DNA of 64,000 bases from Hyphomicrobiales bacterium (GCA_019247605.1 JAFBAS010000152.1:16142-80141); one strand, 5' to 3'; positions 19,326 to 31,159 are shown, numbered from the stretch's first letter. The notes: a model not told the origin generated them from the letters alone. Numbers and translations: made by a program.

Positions 19326-20810
19326 ATGAACTCACCTCTCGATCACAAAAAGCTGCTCAAAAGCGCGACCGGCGATTGGGAAATCGTCATCGGAATGGAG
19401 ATTCACGCGCAGGTGACGAGCCAGGCCAAGCTTTTCTCCGGCGCCTCGACGGCTTTCGGAGGCGAGCCCAACTCGCATGTCTCCTTCATCGATGCGGCGA
19501 TGCCTGGCATGCTGCCCGTGATCAACGAGGAATGCGTGCGCCAGGCCATTCGCACCGGCCTTGGCCTCAAGGCGAAAATCAACCATCGCAGCGTGTTCGA
19601 TCGGAAGAATTATTTCTACCCGGACCTGCCGCAAGGTTATCAGATCAGCCAGTACAAATCGCCCATCGTGGGAGAAGGCGAGGTGATCGTCGACTTGCCG
19701 GAGGGGGAGCGCATCCGCGTCGGCATCGAGCGTCTGCATCTCGAACAGGACGCCGGCAAATCGCTCCACGATCAGCATGCGACCATGAGCCATGTGGATC
19801 TCAACCGCTCGGGTGTCGCTCTCATGGAGATTGTGTCGAAACCCGACCTGCGCTCGGCCGAGGAAGCGCGCGCCTACGTGACGAAGCTGCGCACCATCCT
19901 GCGCTATCTCGGCACCTGCGACGGCGACATGGAGAAGGGCAATTTGCGAGCGGACGTCAATGTCTCGGTCCGCCGACCGGGCGAACCGCTCGGCACACGT
20001 TGCGAGATCAAGAACGTCAACTCGATCAGGTTCATCGGCCAGGCGATCGAGGCCGAGGCGCGTCGGCAGATCGGCGTTATCGAGGATGGCGGGTCGATCG
20101 AGCAGGAGACGCGGCTTTTCGATCCCGTGAAGGGCGAAACACGCGCCATGCGCTCGAAGGAGGAGGCGCATGATTACCGCTACTTCCCCGACCCGGATCT
20201 CCTGCCCCTCGAGTTCGACCAGGCCTATGTGGACGAGCTCGCATCCCAGCTGCCCGAGCTGCCCGACGCAAAGCGAGCTCGCTTCATCACCGAGTACGCG
20301 CTCTCGGCTTACGACGCTTCGGTGTTGGTCGCTGAACGGGCGAATGCCGATTATTTCGAGGCCGTCGCGAAGCGCGATGACGGAAAGAGCCGGGACGGCA
20401 AGGCGGCCGCGAATTGGGTAATCAACGAGTTGTTCGGCAGGCTCAACAAGGAAGGCAGGGCGATCGACGCCTCGCCCGTCTCGGCGGCACAGCTCGGCGG
20501 CCTCGTCGATCTCATCGGGGAAGGCGCGATCTCCGGGAAGATCGCCAAGGAGCTGTTCGAAATCCTGTGGAACGAAGGCGGCGATCCGCGTGAGCTCGTC
20601 GAGAAGCGAGGCTTGAGGCAAGTGACCGACATGGGCGCGATCGAGGCGGCCATCGATGCCGTCATCGCCGCCAACCAGGACAAGGCCGAGCAGGCAAAAG
20701 CCAAGCCCACCTTGATCGGCTGGTTCGTCGGGCAGGTGATGAAGTCGACGGGCGGTAAAGCAAACCCCCAGGCCGTGAACGAGCTCTTGCGCCAAAAGCT
20801 CGGGATTTGA
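19326..20810 (+). CDS. gatB: Aspartyl/glutamyl-tRNA amidotransferase subunit B
   Basis: [66 protein letters not shown]. Confidence 0.97.
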   Translation: MNSPLDHKKLLKSATGDWEIVIGMEIHAQVTSQAKLFSGASTAFGGEPNSHVSFIDAAMPGMLPVINEECVRQAIRTGLGLKAKINHRSVFDRKNYFYPDLPQGYQISQYKSPIVGEGEVIVDLPEGERIRVGIERLHLEQDAGKSLHDQHATMSHVDLNRSGVALMEIVSKPDLRSAEEARAYVTKLRTILRYLGTCDGDMEKGNLRADVNVSVRRPGEPLGTRCEIKNVNSIRFIGQAIEAEARRQIGVIEDGGSIEQETRLFDPVKGETRAMRSKEEAHDYRYFPDPDLLPLEFDQAYVDELASQLPELPDAKRARFITEYALSAYDASVLVAERANADYFEAVAKRDDGKSRDGKAAANWVINELFGRLNKEGRAIDASPVSAAQLGGLVDLIGEGAISGKIAKELFEILWNEGGDPRELVEKRGLRQVTDMGAIEAAIDAVIAANQDKAEQAKAKPTLIGWFVGQVMKSTGGKANPQAVNELLRQKLGI

Positions 20811-21080
20811 TCCGGATTCGAACGGCTTGCCGCGCTCGGCGTGCGGTTGGAACGTAGGCTGACCTATCCCTTACCCGCGGCGAGGCAGGAGATCCGCCGA
20901 ACCCCCCATCAAAATGGAACCATCGCAGGCTTTTTCGAATAGGAAAGGCTGTCGGGGCGTTTTTTTTGGTTTCAGCTTGGGTTCACAATCGTCCTTTCAA
21001 TGTCGATTTCAAATTCTTCTCTCGCGCGCCGTCTTTGCCTCACGAGGGGGTCAGGGGCGCATTCGCAACGAGGTTTCGTA

Positions 21081-21920
21081 ATGACAGGAATGCGGTCTCG
21101 ATTGTCGATGCCGGCTTTCGCGCTCGCCGGCGTTTTGATGGCGCTCCCGGCTTGGGCGGCACCGTGCCCGGGATCCGGCAGCTTCGACGGCTGGCTTTCC
21201 ACCTTCAAACAGGAGGCCGCGTCCGCCGGCGTCGGTGCGCGCGGCCTTGCGGCGCTCAACGGGATCACGCCCGATCCGGCGGTGGTGTCGAGAGACCGGG
21301 GACAAGGCGTTTTCCATCAAAGCTTCGAGCAATTTTCCGGACGCATGGTGAACAGTTATCGCTTGTCGCGTGGTGCGAGCCTCATCCGGCAATATTCGGA
21401 CACGTTCAATCGGATCGAACGCCAATTCGGCGTGCCGGCACCCGTTATTGTCGCGATCTGGGGCCTCGAGACCGATTTTGGCGCGGGAAACGGCAATTTT
21501 CCGACGATTCGCTCTCTCGCCACCCTCGCTTATGACTGCCGCCGCGCGGATATGTTTCGCGCCGAGCTGATCGATGCGTTGAAGCTCGTCGACCGTGGCG
21601 ATTTGACGCCCGGCGAAATGCGCGGCGCCTGGGCCGGCGAGATCGGCCAGACGCAGTTCATGCCCTCCTCCTACATCAAATTTGCCGTCGATTACGGCGG
21701 TGGGAGAAATCTCATCCGCAGCGTCCCGGACGTGCTCGCCTCGACCGCGAATTATCTGAAGAGCTATGGCTGGCAGCGTGGACAGCCTTGGGGGCCGGGA
21801 ACGGCGAATTTCGGCGTCATCAAGGAGTGGAACAAAGCGGACGTTTATGCGCGCACCATCGCCTATTTCGCCGATCGTCTTGCCGCCATGACGGGCCAGG
21901 GCAGGGCCGAGAACGATTGA
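21081..21920 (+). CDS. Lytic murein transglycosylase (MltB-like)
   Basis: Signal peptide; IWGLETDFGAGNGNFPTIRSLATLAYDCRR; GAWAGEIGQTQFMPSSY. Confidence 0.88.
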   Translation: MTGMRSRLSMPAFALAGVLMALPAWAAPCPGSGSFDGWLSTFKQEAASAGVGARGLAALNGITPDPAVVSRDRGQGVFHQSFEQFSGRMVNSYRLSRGASLIRQYSDTFNRIERQFGVPAPVIVAIWGLETDFGAGNGNFPTIRSLATLAYDCRRADMFRAELIDALKLVDRGDLTPGEMRGAWAGEIGQTQFMPSSYIKFAVDYGGGRNLIRSVPDVLASTANYLKSYGWQRGQPWGPGTANFGVIKEWNKADVYARTIAYFADRLAAMTGQGRAEND

Positions 21921-22005
21921 GGCTTCTGATCGCGCGTCTTCGTCGGGATAAGACACGACGCCTGCCGCAAACAATTGCCGCTTTGTTGCTCCCGCCGTCT
22001 TCGCC

Positions 22006-23049
22006 GTGAACCCGCAAGCCGAATCCTTTGCCGACACGACCTCGCGAAGGTCTGTTCTCAGGAAACGCGATTTCCTCATCAGACCCGCGCGGCGCGACGA
22101 GGTCGCCCTCGTCCGCGACCTCCTCGTCGAGACCTGGCACGCTACATATGACGCGGTCTACGGCGTCACGCGCGTGACCGAGATCACGAACGAATGGCAT
22201 GCGCTCGAGCGTCTGGCGCGCGACTTCGAACGCGAGGCTCACGCCTTTCTGGTGGCGGAGGCGGCCGATGGCAGCCTCCTCGCCACCGCGTCGGCGACAC
22301 TGGGCGCAGACGGGCTCGTGACGCTTGGCCGGCTCTATGTGCGGCCCGCCCATCAGGGCCAAGGCGTGGGTGCGCTCCTTCTTCGCGCTTGCGAAGCCTG
22401 GTTCCCGGAAGGAAGGCGAGTGCGGCTCGAAGTCGACACCAAAAACGCAAAGGCCCGACGCTTCTACGCAAAACACGGATTTTCCGAATTGCCGGAGGTA
22501 TCGGGGAGCGCGGAAGGTCAGAACGTCTTTTGCGAAAAGCAGCTCGGGAAAGAGAATGGTTCATCCCTTCTCGCACTGACCATCCGCCCCGTGCGGGATG
22601 GGGACGCCCAAGATCTGTTCGGTCTCATCGCGCTTTGCTTTGCGGAATATCCCGGCTGTCTCGTCGACCCGCACGATGATCTCGCCGATCTCGTCAAGCC
22701 TGCCACGATGGCGGCGGAAAAAGGCCGAAGCTTCTGGGTCGTGGAGGATGGTGGTCGGCGCATCGCGGCGTGCGTGAGCCTCGATCATCCCGCCTCGGAA
22801 AGAGCCGAGCTGCATCGCGTCTACGTGCGCCGCGACATGCGCCGGCGCGGCCTCGCGGGCAAGCTCGTGGCGCTCGCCGAGTGCGAGGCGCGCGCCAAAG
22901 GTGCGAAGCACCTCTTCTTCTGGTCGGATACGCGTTTTCTCGGCGCGCACCGTTTTTACGAGCAGCTCTCTTACCGGCGCACGGGAGAGGAACGCGAGCT
23001 CGGCGATGTCTCGAACTCGCGAGAATATCGCTTCGAGAAGGCGCTCTGA
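22006..23049 (+). CDS. Tandem GNAT N-acetyltransferase (two GNAT domains)
   Basis: Two acetyl-CoA motifs: LYVRPAHQGQGVGALLLRA and VYVRRDMRRRGLAGKLVALAE. Confidence 0.82.
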   Translation: MNPQAESFADTTSRRSVLRKRDFLIRPARRDEVALVRDLLVETWHATYDAVYGVTRVTEITNEWHALERLARDFEREAHAFLVAEAADGSLLATASATLGADGLVTLGRLYVRPAHQGQGVGALLLRACEAWFPEGRRVRLEVDTKNAKARRFYAKHGFSELPEVSGSAEGQNVFCEKQLGKENGSSLLALTIRPVRDGDAQDLFGLIALCFAEYPGCLVDPHDDLADLVKPATMAAEKGRSFWVVEDGGRRIAACVSLDHPASERAELHRVYVRRDMRRRGLAGKLVALAECEARAKGAKHLFFWSDTRFLGAHRFYEQLSYRRTGEERELGDVSNSREYRFEKAL

Positions 23050-23056
23050 GCCGGAT

Positions 23057-23821
23057 TCAGACTGCCCGGCGCATGAGCTTGAAAGAAACGCCTTGGATGA
23101 GGATGGCCGCGGCGCCGGCCGCGAGAAAGGCGAGCGGCACGTTTGCGCGCGACAGCAGAAGGCTGAGCACCGCAAAGAAAGCCGCGAAGCCGTAGAGTCC
23201 CATGAGCAAGCCACGCAGGACCTGGCGTGCGGCCGTGGCGTCCTGCACGCGATGCGCGAACACGGTGAGCACGGTCGCAAAGATAGGGAAGGTGGCAAGA
23301 AGCCCGCTCAGGCGCGGCCCGAGCGATGCGGCTCCGGCAGTCACCGCCACGACGAGCGCGGTCGCGACAGCCATGCGAGCCGGCAAGTCCCAGAGGGGCA
23401 AGAGCGCGACGACCCGCCGGATCGGCTGTGGCGGCATCGCGCGAAGCGCGAGCGTCAGCGTCAAGAGCGCGATGAAAAACAGCGCGAGATGCGGCAACGA
23501 AAGCGCTTGCAAGCTCGCGGCCGCAAAGGCGTAGGCGACGGTCCCGAGGGAAAAGGCGACAGGCCAGCTGGCGCGCTCAGCCGCCTGAAAGTAGGCGAGA
23601 GCGAAGCAAGCCTGGGCGGCCGTGCCCGCGAGCGAACCGGCCGACGCCTGTTCGGCAAACCCCGGTCCTTGATCGAGAGTGAGAAAAAAGGCGACCGGTC
23701 CCGAGGTGAGAGGCAAGCCGACGAGCCAGCCGCCGATGGCCTCACCCCAGCGTCGCCCCGCAAGGCTCGCTGCCACGATCAGGATGGGCGTCACCGAAAG
23801 CTTGAGCGCCAATGTGTTCAT
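23057..23821 (-). CDS. Multi-pass integral membrane protein, unknown function
   Basis: 254-aa ORF with multiple hydrophobic helices; no motif recognised. Confidence 0.6.
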   Translation of the reverse strand: MNTLALKLSVTPILIVAASLAGRRWGEAIGGWLVGLPLTSGPVAFFLTLDQGPGFAEQASAGSLAGTAAQACFALAYFQAAERASWPVAFSLGTVAYAFAAASLQALSLPHLALFFIALLTLTLALRAMPPQPIRRVVALLPLWDLPARMAVATALVVAVTAGAASLGPRLSGLLATFPIFATVLTVFAHRVQDATAARQVLRGLLMGLYGFAAFFAVLSLLLSRANVPLAFLAAGAAAILIQGVSFKLMRRAV

Positions 23822-24115
23822 CGGCTGCCCTCGACGCCCGCGCCTCGGCTCGGCCGCTTCAGGAATTTTGACATCGAGCGAATTCCGTCATAGATGCATC
23901 GCGTCGCGCGGGCCTCTTCGGCCCGCGTGGCTTTTCGAGCACCCGCGATCAGGTGAGCCTCGCTGCGAGCTTGGTCTGTCGTCCGGTAAAGCGCAAGCCG
24001 ATCGTGCGAGCGCGGCAACGGGAAGAGGAGGGCGCGATCCATCGCGGGGTCCGTGCACGGCCGTTCATTCGAGCGGCGCGGGCGGATGCCCGCATCGAAC
24101 CGGACAGGATACGCG

Positions 24116-24733
24116 ATGAGCAAGCGACACAGCGTCAAGCACAAGATCGACCGCCGCTTGGGCGAGAACCTTTGGGGTCGCCCGAAGAGCCCCTTCAACC
24201 GGCGCGAATATGGCCCGGGTCAGCACGGCCAAAGGCGCAAGGGCAAGATCTCCGACTTCGGCACGCAGCTGCGCGCCAAGCAGAAGCTCAAGGGGTATTA
24301 CGGCAATATCTCCGAGAAGCAGTTCCGTCGCTACTATGCCGAGGCCATTCGCCTGAAAGGCGACAGCGGCGAGCACCTCATCGGCCTTCTGGAGCGCCGG
24401 CTCGACGCCGTCGTCTACCGGGCCAAATTCGTTCCGACCGTGTTTGCCGCGCGGCAGTTCGTCAATCACGGACATGTGAAGGTGAACGGAAGGCGCGTCA
24501 CGATCGCAAGCTATCTCGTGAAGTCCGGAGATGTGATCGAGGTGAAGGATGCCTCCAAGCAGCTCGTCGTCGTGCTCGAGAGCGTGGCGCTCGCCGAGCG
24601 CGACGTGCCCGATTATGTCGAGGTCGACCACAGCAAGATGACAGCGAAGCTCGCGCGCGTGCCGACGCTTTCCGACGTTCCCTATCCCGTGCAGATGGAG
24701 CCGAACCTCGTCATCGAGTTCTATTCGCGCTGA
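24116..24733 (+). CDS. rpsD: 30S ribosomal protein S4
   Basis: [49 protein letters not shown]. Confidence 0.97.
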   Translation: MSKRHSVKHKIDRRLGENLWGRPKSPFNRREYGPGQHGQRRKGKISDFGTQLRAKQKLKGYYGNISEKQFRRYYAEAIRLKGDSGEHLIGLLERRLDAVVYRAKFVPTVFAARQFVNHGHVKVNGRRVTIASYLVKSGDVIEVKDASKQLVVVLESVALAERDVPDYVEVDHSKMTAKLARVPTLSDVPYPVQMEPNLVIEFYSR

Positions 24734-24775
24734 TCTTATCGATCGCGTCGCCACCGACCGGTTTTGAAATCCGGC

Positions 24776-24804
24776 CCGTTCGCCCAGGCGAGCGGGCTTT
24801 TCTT
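24776..24804. terminator. Hairpin terminator between convergent rpsD and kdsA
   Basis: GCCCGttcgcccaggcgaGCGGGC followed by TTTT. Confidence 0.6.
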
Positions 24805-25655
24805 CACCGGCCTTTCGCGACAGCGTCGAAGGCGAGGAGCTGGCGAACGAGCCCTTCCATCTCGGCGAGCGGCACCATGTTCGGCCCGTCCGACAGCGCT
24901 TTGTCGGGGTCGCGATGCGTCTCGATGAAGACGCCCGCGACACCGACAGCGACAGCCGCGCGCGCCAGCACGGGCACGAATTGGCGTTCGCCCCCGGAAG
25001 ACGCGCCGCGTCCGCCTGGCTGCTGGACCGAATGCGTGGCGTCGAAGATGACAGGGGCGCCGGTCGCTTCGGCCATGATCGGCAGGGAACGCATGTCCGA
25101 GACGAGGGTGTTGTAGCCGAAGCTCGCGCCGCGCTCGGTCACAAGCACGTTCGAATTGCCCGCGCCGGCGATCTTCGCGACCACGTTCTTCATGTCCCAG
25201 GGCGCGAGAAACTGGCCCTTCTTCACGTTGACGATCCGTCCGGTCTTGGCCGCCGCGATCAAAAGATCGGTCTGGCGGCAAAGGAAAGCCGGAATTTGCA
25301 GAATGTCGACGACCTCGGCCACGGTAGCGCATTGGGCAGGCTCGTGCACGTCGGTGAGGACGGGAACTTCGAGCTTCTCTCGGATATCGGCAAAAATGGC
25401 GAGCGCCTTGTCGAGGCCAAGTCCACGTTCCGAGCTCAGCGAGGTGCGATTGGCCTTGTCGAACGAGCTCTTGAAGACAAATCCCATCTCGAGCTTCGCT
25501 GCGAGTTCCTTGAGCGCACCCGCGACATCAAAGGCATGCTCGCGGCTTTCGAGCGCGCAGGGGCCAGCGATCAGCGCAAGCTTGAGCGCATTGCCAAAGC
25601 ACACGCCTCGCGTCTTCACGACAGGATTGACACAGGCAAGAGTGGTCGCGGTCAT
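24804..25655 (-). CDS. kdsA: 2-dehydro-3-deoxyphosphooctonate (KDO-8-P) aldolase
   Basis: [46 protein letters not shown]. Confidence 0.95.
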   Translation of the reverse strand: MTATTLACVNPVVKTRGVCFGNALKLALIAGPCALESREHAFDVAGALKELAAKLEMGFVFKSSFDKANRTSLSSERGLGLDKALAIFADIREKLEVPVLTDVHEPAQCATVAEVVDILQIPAFLCRQTDLLIAAAKTGRIVNVKKGQFLAPWDMKNVVAKIAGAGNSNVLVTERGASFGYNTLVSDMRSLPIMAEATGAPVIFDATHSVQQPGGRGASSGGERQFVPVLARAAVAVGVAGVFIETHRDPDKALSDGPNMVPLAEMEGLVRQLLAFDAVAKGR

Positions 25656-25711
25656 GAAGGCCGTATAACGTGATTGGAGCCCGCAGGCGAGGCGCGATCG
25701 AAGGATCTGGC

Positions 25712-26512
25712 ATGGATGGATTGTCGAAGATGACGCCGGCCGAAGCGATCGAAACGGCAGCGCAATCACTCGCTTTGCATGTGCGCCGCGCCAAATCTTT
25801 CGTTGTCCTCACCGGCGCCGGCATGTCGACGGAATGCGGCATTCCCGATTTCCGCTCACCCGGGAGCCCCTGGCTCGCCAACCCACCAATGCCCTATGAC
25901 CGTTTCCTTGCAAGCGAGGAGGCGAGGCGCGAAGCCTGGCGGCGCAAGTTCGCGCTCGACGATCATCACAAAGGCGCCGTGCCCGGCGAGGGGCACCGTG
26001 CCTTGGCGCGGCTCGTGAGCGAGGGGATCGTCGAAACGGTGATCACGCAGAACATCGACAACATGCATCAGGCCGCCGGCGTGCCCGCGGACAAGATCAT
26101 CGAGCTGCACGGCAACGGCACCTACGCGTGCTGCCTCGATTGCGGCAGGCGCCATGAGCTCGCTTTCTGCCGGCGCGCTCTGGAGAAGGACAATCGCGCA
26201 CCGCGTTGCGAAGCTTGCGGTGGTATCGTCAAGGCCGCCACCATCTCCTTCGGCCAGGCGATGCCGCAAGAGGCGATGCGGCGCGCCACGCTTGCGGCTG
26301 GAAGCGCCGATCTCATCCTGGCAATCGGCTCGTCGCTTCTCGTCTTTCCGGCGGCCAGCTTGCCCCTCCTGGCGCGCGATAACGGGGCTGTCTTCCTCAT
26401 CCTCAATCGCGGCGAGACGGGGCTCGACGATGAGGCTCACGAACGTTTCGACGTCGAGGCGGGCCCGGTTCTCTCCAGCCTCGCTTCGCATCTGGCGCGA
26501 CGCGTCAATTGA
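25712..26512 (+). CDS. Sir2 family NAD-dependent protein deacylase
   Basis: [53 protein letters not shown] zinc motif. Confidence 0.93.
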   Translation: MDGLSKMTPAEAIETAAQSLALHVRRAKSFVVLTGAGMSTECGIPDFRSPGSPWLANPPMPYDRFLASEEARREAWRRKFALDDHHKGAVPGEGHRALARLVSEGIVETVITQNIDNMHQAAGVPADKIIELHGNGTYACCLDCGRRHELAFCRRALEKDNRAPRCEACGGIVKAATISFGQAMPQEAMRRATLAAGSADLILAIGSSLLVFPAASLPLLARDNGAVFLILNRGETGLDDEAHERFDVEAGPVLSSLASHLARRVN

Positions 26513-26624
26513 GGTTGTGGAGTTGCATTCCTGTTCGAAACGCGAAAATGGGGCTTTGTTTCGGCGGCGGCAATGGTAGATTATGGACCGAATCAGTATT
26601 GGGCCCGTCTGACCTGGTAGTCCG

Positions 26625-27299
26625 ATGAGCAGCGACGTCCCGGAGTATCGCCCGACATCGAATGCTTCGAGCAGCGGCTCTTTCGGCGGCACGACGACGC
26701 GGGAGGGCAATGTGGGCGAAGTTTTGCAGGACAGCGGAAGGGCTCGGCTCGAAGGCGCCGATGAAACCGGCTTCGTCACCGTCCAGCCCATCCACATCGA
26801 GGGCGTGGTCAAGTGGTTCGATGCAGTGAAGGGCTATGGCTTCGTCAAGCCTGATCACGATCTTCCCGATGTGCTCTTGCACGTGACCTGCCTCAGGCGT
26901 GACGGGTTTCCCATCACGGTCGAGGGGTCGCGCGTCGTGCTCGAAGCGGTGCGCGGACAACGCGGCTTGCAAGCCTTGCGCGTGCTCAAGGTGGAGCCTC
27001 CGAAGCTGCCTCACCCCTCGGAGCTGCCGCCGGCTCGCACCCACACGCACGTGATCGCGTCGAGCGGCCTCGAAGGGGCCACGGTGAAATGGTTCAACCG
27101 CGTGCGCGGGTTCGGTTTCGTGAGCAAGGGCGAGGGGGCGCCGGACATTTTCGTGCACATGGAAACCTTGCGGCGCTTCGGCCTTGCCGAATTGCGGCCC
27201 GGCCAGAATGTGCTGGTGCGCTATGGGCCAGGGCCGAAAGGGTTGATGGCGACGGAAGTGCGATTGCCCGAGCACGGCGCGGTCGCCGCCTCTCATTAG
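26625..27299 (+). CDS. Cold-shock protein with two CSD domains
   Basis: Two CSDs: VVKWFDAVKGYGFV and TVKWFNRVRGFGFVSKGEGAPDIFVHM. Confidence 0.92.
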   Translation: MSSDVPEYRPTSNASSSGSFGGTTTREGNVGEVLQDSGRARLEGADETGFVTVQPIHIEGVVKWFDAVKGYGFVKPDHDLPDVLLHVTCLRRDGFPITVEGSRVVLEAVRGQRGLQALRVLKVEPPKLPHPSELPPARTHTHVIASSGLEGATVKWFNRVRGFGFVSKGEGAPDIFVHMETLRRFGLAELRPGQNVLVRYGPGPKGLMATEVRLPEHGAVAASH

Positions 27300-27457
27300 A
27301 CGCTAAGCGCGGGATACGAAGCGCGAGATATAAAGGTGCGAACGGCATCGCCAAGCATCGGCAATGCCATTCCCTCTTCTCCTCTTTTCACATAAACATT
27401 CGCCAAACCGATCTTTCCGGTCGTGCGCTCGCGCATGACCTTTCACCGGAGTTCCGA

Positions 27458-28024
27458 ATGAGCCTCATCACGGTCGCGCTTCGCGAGAGCGGCGAGGAGA
27501 TGGGGCATGGAGAGGCGCGAGAGCGCAAGCAGCTTTGCGCTCGGCGCTCCTGCGGACGAGGCGCCCCGTTTGTCTTCGTCGCTGTTTTGCTCGCCCTCGC
27601 TTTGACCGGGCTTGTCAGGCCATCACCCATGCTCGCGGCCGAGCCGCTGCAGCGCCTCGAGATCGTCTCGGCCAACGGACCCCATGTTTTCGAGGTCGAG
27701 CTCGCGCGCAGCCCCGCCGAGCGCGAGAAGGGGTTGATGTTTCGCCGCTACATGCCGAAAAATCGCGGCATGCTCTTCGACTTCAACCCGCCTGAGCCGG
27801 CGACGATGTGGATGGAGAACACCTATATTCCGCTCGACATGTTATTCATCCGTGCGGATGGCACGGTGGCGCGTATCGAGAGCAACACCGAACCTTTATC
27901 GAGACGCGTGATCGCGGCAGGGGAGCCGGTTCTCGGCGTGCTCGAGCTCAACGGCGGCGTGTGCGACGAGCTCGGCATCAAAGCAGGTGATCGGGTGTTT
28001 CACCCGATGTTCAAGGCGCGCTGA
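27458..28024 (+). CDS. DUF192 domain-containing secreted protein
   Basis: VELARSPAEREKGLMFRRYMPKNRGMLFDF...MWMENTYIPLDMLFI, DUF192 signature. Confidence 0.88.
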   Translation: MSLITVALRESGEEMGHGEARERKQLCARRSCGRGAPFVFVAVLLALALTGLVRPSPMLAAEPLQRLEIVSANGPHVFEVELARSPAEREKGLMFRRYMPKNRGMLFDFNPPEPATMWMENTYIPLDMLFIRADGTVARIESNTEPLSRRVIAAGEPVLGVLELNGGVCDELGIKAGDRVFHPMFKAR

Positions 28025-28092
28025 GAGACCGCGCGAAGCTTTGGAACAGCGCTGCCCGCCCCGGTGGCGAGCGGGAATGCGCGGCTGAGCAC

Positions 28093-29364
28093 TCAGGAAA
28101 GCCAGTCCGGCAGCCGATCGAGTCCGATCAGATCCTCGTAACTCAACCGCGGCCGCACCACGGCGAAGCGATTGCCTTTCACGAGCACTTCGGGAACGAG
28201 AAGGCGCGAGTTGTAGGTTGAAGCCTGAACCGCGCCATACGCACCTGCGGACAACACCGCGAGCAGGTCGCCTGAACGCGGCAGCGCCATCGTTCGTTTC
28301 TGGGCGAGATAATCGCCGCTCTCGCAGACGGGGCCCACGATATCGAGCGTTTCGCGGGGCGCATCCGGCGCGGGTTCGATCACGTTCACCACGTGGTGAT
28401 AGGCCTCATAGAGCGTGGGGCGGATGAGGTCGTTCATCGCCGCGTCCACGACCACGAAGGTCTTGCCCGCCCCTTGCTTCACATGGATCACGCGCGTGAG
28501 CAGCACGCCCGCATTGGCGGCAATCAGCCTGCCGTGCTCGAAAATGAGCTTGAGGCCGAGCTTGCGCGTATGTCGAAGGATGGTCTGCGCATACGCCTGG
28601 GGTTCGGGGGGCCTCGAATTGCTCTGTGGATCGTAGGTCACGCCGAGGCCGCCGCCAAAATCGAGATGCTCGAGACGATGACCCTCGCCCATGAGGTGAA
28701 CCGCGAGCGCGGCGAGGCGTTCGGCAGCCGCATCGAATGGGGCAAGATCGGTGATTTGACTGCCGATGTGCACGTCGATTCCCGTGATGGAAAGGCCCGG
28801 CAATTTGGCGGCCTTCGCATACATGCGAGGGGCGTCTTCGATAGGGATGCCGAATTTGTTGGCGTATGTACCGGTCGAGATCTTCGCGTGCGTATTGGCG
28901 TCGATGTCGGGGTTCACGCGGATCGAGATGCGCGCCACGCGCCCGCGAGCGCTGGCAAGCGCCGAAATCTGCTCGAGCTCGGGCTCGGATTCGACATTGA
29001 AGCACAAAATGTCCTGATCAAGCGCGTAATTGATCTCGCCTTGCGTCTTGCCGACGCCGGAGAACACGATTTTCTCAGGCGGGACGCCCACCGCGCGGGC
29101 GCGGCGCAACTCTCCTTCGGAGACGACATCCATGCCGGCCCCCAGCCGCGCGAGGGTCGCGACCACCGCCTGGTTGGAATTGGCCTTCATGGCGTAGCAG
29201 GCAAGCGAGGGCACGTCGGCAAAGACGCGCGTCATGTCGAGATACTGCTTCTCGAAGCCCGCGCTCGCATAAACGTACAAAGGCGTGCCGACCGTCGAGG
29301 CGAGATCGCGCAGATCGACCTCCTCGGCGTGCAGCACGCCCGAGCGGTAGGCAAAGGAACTCAT
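28093..29364 (-). CDS. lysA: Diaminopimelate decarboxylase
   Basis: CYAMKANSNQAVVATLARLGAGMDVVSEGEL; HIGSQI; CESGDYLA. Confidence 0.96.
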   Translation of the reverse strand: MSSFAYRSGVLHAEEVDLRDLASTVGTPLYVYASAGFEKQYLDMTRVFADVPSLACYAMKANSNQAVVATLARLGAGMDVVSEGELRRARAVGVPPEKIVFSGVGKTQGEINYALDQDILCFNVESEPELEQISALASARGRVARISIRVNPDIDANTHAKISTGTYANKFGIPIEDAPRMYAKAAKLPGLSITGIDVHIGSQITDLAPFDAAAERLAALAVHLMGEGHRLEHLDFGGGLGVTYDPQSNSRPPEPQAYAQTILRHTRKLGLKLIFEHGRLIAANAGVLLTRVIHVKQGAGKTFVVVDAAMNDLIRPTLYEAYHHVVNVIEPAPDAPRETLDIVGPVCESGDYLAQKRTMALPRSGDLLAVLSAGAYGAVQASTYNSRLLVPEVLVKGNRFAVVRPRLSYEDLIGLDRLPDWLS

Positions 29365-29511
29365 GGATCGCCTCGTCTGAAGTCGCTTATGCGGTCGGCT
29401 CGACCGCGTTATATCGAGGCAAGCGCAAGAGTCGACTTCGTTCGCCCGGTCTGAGGACGCTTTGCCGATCATGAGCGGGATCTGCCGCGGAGAAGGAAAG
29501 CCTTGCGTCTC

Positions 29512-30366
29512 TCACTTCTCCCAATCAGGGGCCCAGGCGGGCGAAACGATGCGGCCTTGGGGAAGAGCGAGGCCGAATAGCGTTCGCATCTGCGCGTCAT
29601 CAAGCGCGAAATCGAAGATCGCGATGTTCTCGGCGATGCGTTGCCGATTAGCTGATTTCGGAATGGCGATGACGCCTTGTTGCTGGATCTGCCAGCGCAG
29701 CAGCACCTGCGCGGGTGTCTTGCCGTGCCGCTCCGCGATCGCGGTGACCTTCGGATCGGCCAGAATGTCGCCGGCACGGCCGAGCGGACAGTACGAGGTG
29801 AAAGACACGCCCTTTTCGAGGCAAGCACCGATCACTCGCGATTGATCGAGCCTTGGATGGTATTCGCATTGGTTGGTGACCACAGGCTCTTCCGAGAGCG
29901 CCACGGCCTCGGCCAAAAGCGCGGGTGTGAAGTTCGAGACCCCCACATGGCGCGTGAGGCCCTGACGCTTGGCCTTCGCGAGCGCAGCCATCGAGCGCTT
30001 GAGCGGTATCCTGGGGCTCGGCCAATGAATGAGCAGAAGATCGACGTGATCGAAGCCGAGACGCTTCAGGCTTGCCTCAGCCGAGCGCTCGAGCTTGCCC
30101 TCGTCGATGTCGTCAGGGCCGACTTTGGTGGTGAGGAAAATATCGTCGCGCGGCACGCGCGAAGCCCTGATCCCGTCGCCCACGGATTCCTCATTGGCGT
30201 AGACGGCAGCGGTGTCGATATGCCGGTAGCCGCTCTCGAGAGCCCAAGCGACCGCCTGAGCGCATTCGTTCCCCCTCGCTGCCCAAGTGCCGAAGCCGAG
30301 GCTTGGGATCGAGGCCCCACCAGCTTCCACGTTATGCATCGTCATCTTTTCTCCACTGATCGGCAT
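29512..30366 (-). CDS. Aldo/keto reductase
   Basis: SGYRHIDTAAVYANEESVGDGI; LLLIHWPSP; IPKSANRQRIAENIAIFDF. Confidence 0.9.
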   Translation of the reverse strand: MPISGEKMTMHNVEAGGASIPSLGFGTWAARGNECAQAVAWALESGYRHIDTAAVYANEESVGDGIRASRVPRDDIFLTTKVGPDDIDEGKLERSAEASLKRLGFDHVDLLLIHWPSPRIPLKRSMAALAKAKRQGLTRHVGVSNFTPALLAEAVALSEEPVVTNQCEYHPRLDQSRVIGACLEKGVSFTSYCPLGRAGDILADPKVTAIAERHGKTPAQVLLRWQIQQQGVIAIPKSANRQRIAENIAIFDFALDDAQMRTLFGLALPQGRIVSPAWAPDWEK

Positions 30367-31159
30367 TGTTGCCGAGCGCCGGCTCAGCCATGTTCGCCAC
30401 GATATCGGGTGTCCTCCAGCCGAGATGCTGTCCGGAATCGACCGCGATGATCTGGCCCGTCACATGCTGGGCCTCGCTCAGATAAAGCACGGCGGCGCCT
30501 ATCGCCTCGGGCCGCACGCGCTCGCCCAGGAGCGTTGCCGCAGCCTCGCGCAAGACACCCTCGTCGCCTTCGTGGGGGTTGGGGAAGGTCGGGCCAGGGG
30601 CGACCGCGTTCACCCGGATTTTCGGCGCGAAAGCCTGCGCCATAGTGCGTGTCGCGAACCACAGGGCCGATTTGGCGAGCGCGTAGGAGAAGCAGCGCGG
30701 GTCGGGCTTCAGCACGCGCTGGTCCAGGATATTCACGATTGACGGTCGAGCGGAGGCGGGGGCCCGAACGGCGAAATCGCGCGAAAGCAAAAGTGGCGCA
30801 CGCAGGTTGACGGTAATCTGACGATCGAAGGTTTCCGCGTCGAGTTTTCTGATGTCGTCTTCCTCGAAGATCGCGGCGTTGTTGACGAGAAGGTGAAGCT
30901 TGCCCACCGCGCCCTCAGCCGCGGCGACGAGGCCCGCGACCGCTAGGCTATCGGAAAGATCGGCCTTGATCACATGCGCGCTCGCGCCGTTCAGCGAAAG
31001 ACGCTCCGCGAGGAGGTGGGCCTCGCGCTCGGAGCGATGGCAGTGAATGGCGACGGCGAAGCTTTTCGCCGCCAAAGCCTCGACGATGGCTTGACCGATG
31101 CGGTGCGCCCCGCCGGTGACAAGGGCCGCTTTGGCCGAGCTTTCTGACATGCCCGTCAT
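30332..31159 (-). CDS. SDR family oxidoreductase (pteridine-reductase-like)
   Basis: ALVTGGAHRIGQAI; VNNAAIFEEDD; YALAKSAL. Confidence 0.87.
   Translation of the reverse strand: MTGMSESSAKAALVTGGAHRIGQAIVEALAAKSFAVAIHCHRSEREAHLLAERLSLNGASAHVIKADLSDSLAVAGLVAAAEGAVGKLHLLVNNAAIFEEDDIRKLDAETFDRQITVNLRAPLLLSRDFAVRAPASARPSIVNILDQRVLKPDPRCFSYALAKSALWFATRTMAQAFAPKIRVNAVAPGPTFPNPHEGDEGVLREAAATLLGERVRPEAIGAAVLYLSEAQHVTGQIIAVDSGQHLGWRTPDIVANMAEPALGNNADQWRKDDDA

Noticed and set aside
19332-20795. 487-aa minus-strand ORF
   Set aside because: Antisense to gatB
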